A program made the translations under genes and the position numbers. This document shows, piece after piece, positions 47,918-57,620 of a stretch of DNA of 64,000 nt. Position 1 is the stretch's first letter, and every line of letters starts with the position of its first letter. Source of the stretch: Musa acuminata AAA Group (Eukaryota > Streptophyta > Magnoliopsida > Zingiberales > Musaceae). The notes under the pieces were generated by a model. The model had not been told where the DNA came from. It did no database searches and saw only the letters and a list, made by a program, of their open reading frames with translations. The DNA lies in assembly GCF_036884655.1 (NCBI RefSeq), contig NC_088342.1, forward strand, positions 29,580,001-29,644,000, in the 5' to 3' direction.

Positions 47918-50900
47918 TATGACTTGCTCACAAGCCCCATTCTAAGAACATGTTCTTTGAATATTTTGCACTGTAAGGCTTTTGTCAATGGATCAGCAAT
48001 CATCATAGTGGTGCTCAAGTTCTCAATTGACACTTATTGTTTCTGGATTCTTTCTCTAACCACCAAGTACTTTATCTCAATGTGCTTGGAACCACTAGAG
48101 TACTTGCCATTCTTAGAGAAGAAAACTGCTCCGGTGTTATCACAAAATATCTTCAGCGGCTTGGCAATTGAGTCGACCACACCAAGTCCTGAGATAAAAT
48201 TTCGCAGCCATAAAGCTTGATTTGTGGCCTCAAAGCATGCCACAAATTCAGCTTCCATTGTTGATGATGCAATAAGCGATTGCTTTGCACTTTTCCAAGA
48301 AATTTCCATACCAGCTAACATAAATACAAATCCTGAAGTGGACTTCCTACTGTCGAGGCAATTTGCAAAATCAGCATCTAAATATCCAGTTACTTCAAGC
48401 TGATCAGATTTCCTGTATGTGAGCATATAATCTTTTGTCCCTTGTAGATATCTCATTACTTTCTTTACAGCTTTCCAATGTTCCATTCCTGGGTTGCTTT
48501 GATATCTTCCCAGCATTGCAATTGCAAAACTGATATCTGGTCTTGTACAGGTTTGAGCATATAATAGACTTCCAACTGCGCATCCATAAGGAATATTCTT
48601 TATTTGATTCTTTTCTAAGTCATTTCTTGGGCACTGGTTTTGACTAAATTTTTCACATTTAGTAATAGGCACATCATTGGTTGAGCAAAGCTGCATATTA
48701 AATCTCTCCAATATATGATCAATATATCCTTTCTGAGACAATCCTAATAATCCTTGAGATCTATGTCTGAATATCTCAATGCCAATAACATAGGATGCCT
48801 CATTCATATCAACCATCTTAAAGTTCTTGTTGAGAAATATCTTGGTTTCGTGCAATAAACCAAGATCACTACTGGCAAGTAAAATATTATCCACATATAA
48901 GACCAATATAATAAACTTGCTCCCACTTACCTTCAGGTATATACACTGATCAACAGCATTTTCCTTAAATCCGAAGGAAGTAATGATATTATGAAACTTT
49001 AAGACCATAAATGGATTTTTTGAGTTTACAAGCCCAACTTTCTTTTTCCTTTTCTATGAATCCTTCGGGTTGTTCCATATAGATTTCCTCATCTAGATCC
49101 TCGTTCAGAAATGCTGTTTTCACATCCATCTGATGCAACTCAAGATCATAATGAGCTACTAATGCCATAACGATTCTCAATGAGTCCTTTTTAGAAACAG
49201 GAGAAAAAGTCTCATTATAGTCGATGCCTTCCTTCTGAGAAAAACCTTTGGCCACAAGTCTGGCTTTATATCGTTTGATATTGCCCGTTGAGTCACGTTT
49301 TATCTTAAAGACCCATTTACAATCGACTCTTTTACAATCATTGGGCAATTCAACGAGATCCCAGACATCATTCTGTACCATTGATTTTAACTCTTCTTTC
49401 ATTGCATCATACCATTTTTCAGAATCGTTATTTTCTATAGCTTGTGAAAACGATAAGGGGTCTCTTTTTATTCCTATATCATAATATGATTCTTGTAGAT
49501 ATACAACATAATCATCAGAAATGACATGTTTCCTTTTCCTTTGAGATCTTCTCAAATCTGCCAATTGTGATTGTTCTACAAGATCATCAACGGCGACATC
49601 AACATCATGTGAGAGTTCTTGGATGTTATTTTGTTGTTCACCCTAATCAATACTCTCATTGATTTGAGGAACAACAATCTCTCGGACAGGAGATGATATG
49701 GGAGAATTAACCTGAATCTCCTCAATATCAAAATTAACCCTTCGAGATTTTTCACTCCCACTGATTTCGCCATTTTCTAGGAATTTTGCATTACCAAATT
49801 CTACTATTCTTATACTATGATTAGGGCAATAAAATCTGTATCCCTTGAATTTTTCTGGATAACCAATAAAATATCTTGAAATAGTTCTTGGCTCCAATTT
49901 CTTTTCATGTGGATTGAATACTCTTATCTCTGCAGGACATCCCCAGATATGTAAATGTCTTAGACTGGGCTTCCTACTAATCCATAACTCAAATGGAGTC
50001 GATGAAACTGACTTACTAGGAACCCTGTTCAAGATGTACATAGCTGTCCTAAGAGCTTCACCCCACATCGACTCAGGTACAGAGGAATAACTCATCATGC
50101 TCCTAACCATATCCATCAGAGTACGATTTCGCCTTTCAGCAACACTGTTCTATTGTGGCACACCTGGTAATACATATTGAGCACAAATACCCTGTTGTTC
50201 TAGGAATCTAGCAAAATGACCAATATTCTAACCAGATCCATCATATCTGCCATAAAATTCACGACCTCTGTCAGATCTGACAATTTTAAATTTTCTATCT
50301 AATTGTCTCTCAATCTCATTTATGTATACTTCAAGAGTATCAATGGCTTGAGACTTTTCATGTATTAGATAAACTTTGTCATATCTGGACAGATCATCTA
50401 TAAATGAGATGAAATATTTTTCTCCACTAAAACAAGAAATATGGAGTGGTCCGCAGATATCAGTATGAATAATCTCAAGGAGTTCTTTACTTCTTGTGGC
50501 ATTTTTCTTTATTTGTTTAGTTTGCTTTCCCTTAATGCAATCTATACAAATATCAAAATCAGTGAAGTCTAAATATTCCAAAATATTATCCTTCACTAAT
50601 CTTTCAATTCTTTCCTTGGAGATATGCCCCAATCGTCTATGTCACAATATAGAAGAACTTTCATTATTGAAACTATGTTTCAATCCAACACTTAATTGCA
50701 GGGTCATTAGTGTCTTTGCAAACTCAAGATCCAAATTAATTCTGTACAAACCATCACACAGAATTCCAGAACCAACGTTTATTGAATTGTAAAATATGCT
50801 GAGTTTGCCACTACCAAAAGAAATACAATATCCTAACTCATCAATTCTAGAAAGAGAAATCAAATTTCTAGAAATTGTAGGGACATAACATGTGTCAACA

Positions 50901-51162
50901 AGATCCATCAAGTGACCCGTCTCTAAGCGTAGACGATAAGTTCCCATTGATATCACTTTCGCTTTAAGACGATTTCCAATAATAATGAATCTTTCATGTT
51001 CTTTTGGTTTCCGAATTGAAAGAAATCCCTACATGTTATTTATAACATGAGTTGAAGCACCGGAATCTATCCACCAAGTGTTAGAAGGAACTTCTGTAAT
51101 GTTTGATTCGAAACATACAAAGGTCGAGTTAATACCTTTCTTTTCGAACCAAGTCTTGCGTT
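47918..51162 (-). pseudogene. Copia-A pol, right copy
   Basis: Same domain order as the left copy. Integrase: 'MGHISKERIERL' (50632-), 'DICGPLHISCFSGEKYFISFIDDLSRY', 'VRSDRGREF' and 'NSVAERRNRT' (about 50140). RT: 191 codons from 49564, then a break. The second RT part (49008-48034) has 'LYVDNILLASSD', so the catalytic YVDD is YVDN here. RNase H is better preserved than in the left copy ('GYLDADFANCLDSRKSTSGF', 'STMEAEFVACFEA', 'SKHIEIKYLVVRERI'), ending with a stop shared by both copies before 'VSIENLS'. Confidence 0.85.
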
Positions 51163-51945
51163 TAATGCAATCCTTCTTTACATGTCCTTTCTTGCCACAA
51201 AAGAAGCACTTTACAGTAAAGGCTTTCTTTTCATTAGTCTGTTTAACATTTCCAGACTTAGCAAATCTCTTTGATGGATGATGCTTAACTTTCTTTTCTT
51301 ATTACCACCTCCTTGAGTAGTCATCATGACATTATATGAATTTTCCTACCTTAATCTCAATTCTTCATGAACACACATGCTAGTCAACTCATTCAAGTCT
51401 CACTTATCTTTATTTGTATTGTAGTGAATCTTGAATGGGCCAAACTGAGAAGGAAGAGAATTGAGAATAAATTACACGAGGAAAGATTCATCAACATTCA
51501 TACCTAATGTTTTAAGTTTTGCAGCTTTGTTAGCCATATTGAGAATATGATCCTGAATTCCTCGAGTACCATCATACTGAGCCATAGTCAGTTCTTTCAT
51601 CAATGTGCCAGCCAATGACTTATCAGCAGATTTAAATTTGTCTTCAATAACCTTTAAATATTCTTTTGCGCTAATTACAATCGGTAATGAAGTCTTTATA
51701 TTATTTGCAATTGTCATTCTTATGAACATTAAACTAAGCCTATCAGAAATTTCCCAAACCTTCATTTCATTAACTTGTTCTGCAGTACTTTCATCAGTTA
51801 AGTCTGCAGGCTTTTCAACAAGTAATGCTAGATCAAGATCTAATATACCCAGTGTGAATTGCACATGCTCTAACCATTCTGAATAATTTGATCCAGAAAG
51901 TACAGGGACACTAGAAGCATATGAATGTATATGCGGAAGTACCAC
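51163..51945 (-). pseudogene. Copia-A gag, right copy
   Basis: Opens with GTG at 51945. The first 157 codons are open to 51472, without the TGA seen in the left copy. TAA then stops it at the position shared with the left copy (20029-20031). The zinc knuckle CFFCGKKGHVKKDC lies near 51208-51167. Confidence 0.8.
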
Positions 51946-52494
51946 TGCAAAAAAATATATAACAACATTAATGCTTTGAGTTTGTCAAAAATTGATGAAC
52001 TATTGATATCATCTATATTACACCTTTGGGTGAAATATTGACATATCTAGTGTTCACTCAAGAATATTTATGGAGGACTGATACCATCCTTGAGGAATAG
52101 GTATTGTTACCTTTGGGTATACAACCCTAAACTGCAAGGATATCTAAAATAGTATCAACCTACCCCATCACATAATTATTTGAATTAGATTCTCCTTTGG
52201 GATTATCTAAATCTCCTAATTATATGTGTCATTATGAATATTATTTCCTTAATGTCATTTAGGACTAATTCTTTAATATTATTTTATAAGTCATTAGTCT
52301 AGGTTACTTTAGTAGCTTCAAGACTAATACAATGATATAAAATAAAAATATCCTATAAATGACAAAACTTTTATTGTAATTCATATCACAAAAGTTTATC
52401 ATCCTATGCCACTTTGGCAGCTACTAGTCAGATAAAACTTAGGGAAATGAATTACAAATAATATTCATCAATTTATTTAATTTTTGCTAAGTAA

Positions 52495-52866
52495 TTCAAT
52501 AATAAAATGACCATAATAATTATTGAATACTAATGCAAAACAGTTCAATAAAAAAGAACAATAATAATTATTGAATATTAATACAAAACAGTTCAATAAT
52601 AAATAACCATAATAATTATTGAACAATAATATAAAAAATAGTTCAATAATAAATAACAATAATAATTATTGAACATTAATGTAAAATAATTCAATAATAA
52701 AATGATTATAATAATTATTGAATATTTATGTAAAGCAATTCAATAATAAATAACCATAACAATTATTGAACATTAATGCAAAGCAATTCAATAATAAATA
52801 ACAATAATAATTATTGAATATTAATGCTAAGCAATTCAATAATAAATAACCATAATAATTATTGAA
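52495..52866 (-). repeat. Eight 48-bp hairpin units in the Copia-A leader, right copy
   Basis: Mirror of 18637-19008. The TTCAATAAT/ATTATTGAA stems are retained, with point changes mainly in the linkers. Confidence 0.9.
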
Positions 52867-53240
52867 CTTTAATAAAACTCATATATGATAATTTCAAGCA
52901 TATACATGTGAATAAATAAATAAATATTCCAAAAACAATAATTGGATTTTAATTTTATTTACCACATATATAATGAATAATTCATATGAGAAAACCATAA
53001 AATAAACCATAATTTATATTTTTTTTAATCAAAATTAAATCCAATCAAATAATCAAAAATATAATCATGATTAAAATTAATCATAATTATAATAAATGAT
53101 ATTTATCAATTTTTATAATTGAGAATATAACCTAAATTTCTCAATTTCATAATGATAAAAACCGAAAATATTTGATAGGATATAAATCGAAAATATGCGA
53201 ATGGCAGAACTGTAATTTGGCAGAAATTAGACCCGAGGGC

Positions 53241-53384
53241 AAAACCATAAGTATGTTGACAGAACATAAACTGTAATTACGATATTTGCAAAGGGTAAAA
53301 CTGTAATTTTTTAAAAACCCTAGCCTCGAGGGTAAAACCGTAATTATGCCAAAACCATAAGTATGTTGACAGAACATAAACTGT
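53241..53384 (-). repeat. 34-bp direct repeat bracketing a rearranged leader segment
   Basis: The same 34 bases (beginning AAAACCATAAGTATG and ending AACATAAACTGT) occur at 53241-53274 and 53351-53384. The left arm has this sequence only once (near 18228-18262) and has about 190 bp of GC-rich sequence where the second copy lies. Confidence 0.88.
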
Positions 53385-53526
53385 GCGCGGCCGCTGCCGC
53401 CGCGGGGCTGCTGCCAGCGCGCGGTCGTCGCCTGTGCACGGCCTGCTCACGCACGGCCGCCACTTGGGCTGTCTATCTACGTGTGGCCGACCGTCACACG
53501 GACGGGGTTTTGTGATGCCGTGTGGG

Positions 53527-53715
53527 GTTCTGTAATGCCGTCGCACAGACGGGGTTTTGTAATGCCCGCGTACGGGACGGGTTCTGTAATGCCTGCGTAC
53601 GGGACGGGTTCTGTAATGTCCGCGTACGTGACGGGTTCTGTAATGTCCGCATATGGGACGGGTTCTATGATGTCCGCATATGGGACGGGTTCTGTGATGT
53701 GCACGCTACTCGGCG
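53527..53715 (-). repeat. 27-bp tandem repeat in the Copia-A leader, about seven units
   Basis: Units start at 53527, 53554, 53581, 53608, 53635, 53662 and 53689, each opening GTTCTGTAATG or a close variant. Because 27 is a multiple of three, the minus-strand translation repeats nine residues of 'ITEPVPYAG' type. I see no evidence that this is translated. Confidence 0.92.
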
Positions 53716-53835
53716 TAACCGCAGATTTGCAGCGAGGTCGACGGTAACCATTACTGCTTAGCAGTTCTTAGAAGATAAAGGTAATTATGCATCGTAAATT
53801 AATTTACAGATCTAATGCATGATTTCAAAAAACTA

Positions 53836-53850
53836 GGCTCTGATACCAAT
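53836..53850 (-). other. Primer binding site of Copia-A
   Basis: Minus-strand ATTGGTATCAGAGCC next to the 5' LTR; matches initiator tRNA-Met. Confidence 0.85.
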
Positions 53851-54293
53851 TGTAAGCATAAAGATCTGTAATTATGCTATGTTAATAATGCAGAAATAAC
53901 CTAAATGTCAGGATTGAAATCAATGCATAGATCTAATTATACGATGTGTACCTTTTGATGCCATCCGTTCAGAGATCTTGTTTGATCTGCTAAGCACCGT
54001 GATCCCCTCCGTCTTTAATCCGATCGCGGTGCGGAATCTGTAGGGAGTGCGGAGAGTAGACCCTTTCTCTCTCTTGCTATCCCCATACAGATTGATGGAT
54101 TTGGGGAGAGGGTTTGGGGAGAGAGTCGAGGAGAATAACTGAATCCCTCAACGGAGATAATCGCTCAACGGAGAGGCGAGAGCAGAGGGTCTACGATGAG
54201 ATCTAAGAAGATTTTCTGAAATATCTGAACGGAACCCATTAGTTATTATATTATATATCTTATTCAATTATAAAAGGACCATATATTCTAACA
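53851..54293 (-). repeat. 5' LTR of Copia-A, right copy (443 bp, lacks TATA)
   Basis: Plus-strand ends TGTAAGCATAAAG and ATATTCTAACA. It is 119 bp shorter than the 3' LTR at 24028-24589. The missing stretch includes the CGCCTATAAAAGG TATA region and sequence after it. Confidence 0.88.
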
Positions 54294-54715
54294 GTTCCTT
54301 CCACCATTTCTCGTGATGAAGTTCTTGAGTGCTCAAGGAAATGGTCTTCGTGGAACAAACAAGCCTATGGGAGGTAAATGATTAATTTTAAGAGGGAAGA
54401 AGGTATATGGAGCTTTTAAGGAGTATGCTCTATTTGGAAGCTGCTGCTATTCGAGAGAGAAATCAATGTGACTTTACGAGAGGGAGTTCATCGACGAACT
54501 GATCGAGATTGATTCTTAGTTTCTTTCTCATATTTTATTAGGAACCTTCATTGTTCATCGGAGCATTCTCCTTACGATTAGAAATATTGAATTTGATATC
54601 TATTTGGAGAGGAAAATGATCCTCCAAGTTTTTCTTTGCTAATCTTCTTCTTATACTCGTTTTAGAAAGTAATCCTTTTTCTTGTTTTAGCAAAAAAAAA
54701 AAAACAAAAGACAAA

Positions 54716-54767
<52 letters not shown>

Positions 54768-56050
54768 CAAATGCTCTACTAAACTAGGCTACTAGAGAGC
54801 GAAATTATGCTTATTTACACTGAGATAGATAAGCTCACGGTGTGAGCGTTGGAATCATGAAGCGAAAGATTATATGTCATGGGAGATGCTATCCAAAGGT
54901 TCAACCAAAAACACCAGTCATTTAGTCCCTTACAGACCCAATAAAAATAGTGCAGCTCTCAATTTAGGCTTGTGTCATCTTGAAATAAACATCATTCTCA
55001 TTGACACACACTATCATATTACACAGCCCAAATCAAGAAAGAAAGGTAGGTGGTTTTATGATTGGAGAGAACTATAAAGTTCATGGGAGAATATTTACGC
55101 ATCTCTACCTTGTTGCTATCGTCCTATGTGTCCTTCTAACCACCAAAGGCATGAAGATTGAAAAGAAAAAAACAATGAATATGGGAAAATAATGAGTTCT
55201 ACCAAATAAATTTTTTCTCCCAAAACAATTTCCAGACTTTTTTCTCCCTCATAATAATGTTTTTTTTCCTTTCTTTGCACACAATCTCCAACAATGCTAA
55301 CAAAAGAGTAAAAAAAAGATCAACATAAAGTTCCAATTGGACATAAAATATATAGTTAAATAGACCAATTTAAATATTAAACTCTTGCTACATTAATTTA
55401 TGTAGTATATAGGATGATCTTTTTTGTAATTTTGATAGACGGATTTGAGATACCAACAAAACATAGTTAACGCCGTTCATTAATGAACGGAGAACTTCCA
55501 TCGGGTCTATGCACCAATCCTTTTTAATTCTAGTTTTATATTTTTTTTATTTATGAAATTAAGGATTTAGGCTCAAGATTATTCATTTTTAATCCTAGCA
55601 ACTCTCTAAATTTGGAAGTTATCACTTAGAAGGTTTTCGCTCAATCAAATTCCACCCTATTGTTCCTTTGATGTCAAGATCTATTTGGAATTCCACCTGT
55701 TCATTTATTTTGTTTGCTTGAACCCACACATAAATTTGCTATCTATCTTCAGAGATACAAATGCTAACCCTTTATCACTTCAAGTTTCTCAATAAAACTT
55801 TACATATTAAGTATTATTTAAATGATTTTAAATATATATATATATATAAAAGATTCATCCTAAAGGTAATAAATATATTATTCATGATGTTGTTTACGTG
55901 TAAGGACATAACGGTCATGCTGTGATCCACCGTCCGATCGTCCATCAGCGCTTCTTTTAGCCCACAACGAAATCGGCGGCCGCGCGCTTTCGTCGTTTAA
56001 ATCGCGTCGCTTCGAAACTACTCGCTCCCTCCTCTCCCTCCCAACCCTCC
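54294..56050. other. Intergenic region upstream of the NHL gene
   Basis: Low-copy-looking sequence. 54300-54480 has a short frame 'DEVLECSRKWSSWNKQAYGR' that could be a decayed LINE fragment (weak). A poly-A run near 54690 is followed by a (GA)n tract at 54719-54763. A TATATAAAAG sequence at about 55842-55851 is a possible core promoter for the gene at 56051. No gene seen. Confidence 0.5.
54719..54763. repeat. (GA)n microsatellite
   Basis: About 22 uninterrupted GA dinucleotides. Confidence 0.95.
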
Positions 56051-56782
56051 ATGACTCGCTCGGCCGATCCGATCCCAGTCGTCACCAGCTACCCCGCCGG
56101 CGCCGGCTACCCCAACCCCTACCCTTACGTCTACGGCGCTCCTCCCCCGCGGCCCCCGCCGCACGCTGTCCCCTACTATCCCTACGGGGCCGGCGCGACT
56201 CCGCGGCCGGCGCCCCCTTCCGAGCCGCGCAGTACCGTCTTCCTCCGCAGCCTCTGCGCCGTCATGATCGCCTCCTTCCTCGTCCTCTGGCTCGTCCTCC
56301 GGCCCAACCTCCCCGAGATCGCCGTTTCCTGGGCCGCCGTCTCCGGCTTCAACCTCACCGCCGCAGCCCAGCGGCTGTCCGCCGATTTAAACTTCTCCCT
56401 CACCTTTCACAACCCCAACGACAAGTTGGGCATCGACTACGACGAGATCGGCGTGACCGTCCTCTACGACTCCGAAATCATCTCCTATGCCCCGATCCCG
56501 CCCTTCTATCAGGAGAATGGGAGCACCACCGCGGCCGGTGCCCGCCTGTTATCGGCGGGCGCGAAGGCGATGGACTGGGATCGGAGCCATGGCGACGGGG
56601 CCCTGAACTTCGTTTTCAGGGTGTTCGCATGGGTGAAGTTTGGGTCGGGCGCGTGGTGGACGAGGAGGGACGCCGTGATGGCGCACTGCAAGGATGTCCG
56701 CATCGGGTTCGGTAACGGGACGGTGGCAGCGGCCGGCGATCTGGTTGGCCCTTCGCCCAAGAATTGCTTGGTTTTAATGTAA
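56051..56782 (+). CDS. NDR1/HIN1-like (NHL) membrane protein with LEA2 domain
   Basis: Single exon, 243 residues, ATG at 56051 after a CT-rich leader. Residues 8-60 are Pro/Tyr-rich (cytosolic tail). A hydrophobic segment at about 64-84 ('FLRSLCAVMIASFLVLWLVL') is a single membrane anchor. The LEA2-type extracellular or lumenal domain follows. It has the NHL hallmark 'NPNDKLGIDYDEI' (121-133) and 'PPFYQ' (150-154), and potential N-glycosylation sites NLT, NFS, NGS and NGT. In the family (NDR1, NHL3 of Arabidopsis) such proteins sit at the plasma membrane or plasmodesmata and act in defence or stress signalling; the role of this member is inferred only. Codon use is strongly GC3-rich, unlike the AT-rich surroundings, as is common in monocots. 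Length fits the family. It looks intact. Confidence 0.9.
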   Translation: MTRSADPIPVVTSYPAGAGYPNPYPYVYGAPPPRPPPHAVPYYPYGAGATPRPAPPSEPRSTVFLRSLCAVMIASFLVLWLVLRPNLPEIAVSWAAVSGFNLTAAAQRLSADLNFSLTFHNPNDKLGIDYDEIGVTVLYDSEIISYAPIPPFYQENGSTTAAGARLLSAGAKAMDWDRSHGDGALNFVFRVFAWVKFGSGAWWTRRDAVMAHCKDVRIGFGNGTVAAAGDLVGPSPKNCLVLM

Positions 56783-57620
56783 GCAACTCCTACTCTTCAT
56801 CGTTCTTTTACAAGGCCAAGGTTATGTAAATGTAATTATGATTGTGTAATTACTGCATACAACTACGTCTATCTCGTTCTATTTACTATTGACTATCTAA
56901 TTATCCATCTCCCATGTCATTTGTATCACAATGTGAGTGATTGTTTATCATCTTATTTTTCTATCAATAACATTACATCTAAAAGCTTTACCTATTTAGA
57001 CGACACATGCTCTATTGATTTATATTCAAACAACACTTTTCACGCTCCTCACATGCTTCAACATGGGAATTTTGAATTAACCAGATCTAGACAAATTTTG
57101 AACAGGAAACTGAGACTATGTTAAATTTTGTAATATATAGAAAGCAGTGCAGAGATTTTTACCTGTTGAATAGAAATATGATGGGAGTCATTGCTGGACT
57201 GAATTAGACCCATTCACAGACATATTAGGTGGTAATTACCATTGTGTGCAAAAGCATGGATCTCAGAGAACAGATAGTAATTACTCAGATCATGGCTAGT
57301 AGCTGTAGAGATGACATCTGCAAGAGTGCAAACCTTGACGTCATAGTTCAACATTTTTCCTTGCTCACAGTTCCAGGTAAATGACACCACACGCCGAGAA
57401 AGTGTAGTCTTCGATCGTTGCCACAAAAATACACTGATGAGCAAGAAATTTTTGCAACAGGGGAGTATGTTAGACTTGGAAGAGGCTTAACTGACAGTAG
57501 ATTTAAATCTAGAGCTTGGGAGTCGAACTTAGAAAAAAAAATCCCATGTCTTGAGTTCTCAACCCCAAGGAATGATAGGATTCTCATTTGCCAGTGCCCT
57601 AAACTATGCTTCACAGAAAC
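56783..57620. other. Region between the convergent NHL and bZIP genes
   Basis: Contains the 3' untranslated regions of two converging genes. No further coding frame is convincing. On the minus strand, the bZIP stop region is followed by GTAAGT, which could be a splice donor for a 3'-UTR or alternative last exon. Confidence 0.5.

Larger units (their letters stand above)
37652..53564 (-). repeat. Right arm of a giant inverted repeat
   Basis: Mirror of 17777-34312. Paired coordinates keep an almost constant sum: about 72005 across Copia-C, 71503 in Copia-A, 71964 at the inner end. So indels are few: a 501-bp deletion at 47335-47340, about 190 bp replaced near 53351-53384, and small ones. The right arm contains Copia-A beyond the mirror (PBS and 5' LTR), so it looks like the parental copy. 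Confidence 0.92.
47335..54293 (-). mobile_element. Copia-A, right copy: complete 5' end, truncated 3' LTR
   Basis: 5' LTR 53851-54293, PBS 53836-53850, leader, gag, pol, polypurine tract and the first 140 bp of the 3' LTR. The rest of the 3' LTR was removed by a 501-bp deletion relative to the left arm. The outer flank GGAAC (minus strand) is the likely target duplication partner of AGAAC at 24590. Confidence 0.88.

Noticed and set aside
54300..54480. Possible LINE ORF2 fragment ('KWSSWNKQAYGR').
   Set aside because: Too short and without RT or endonuclease motifs to be called; mentioned only in the intergenic entry.
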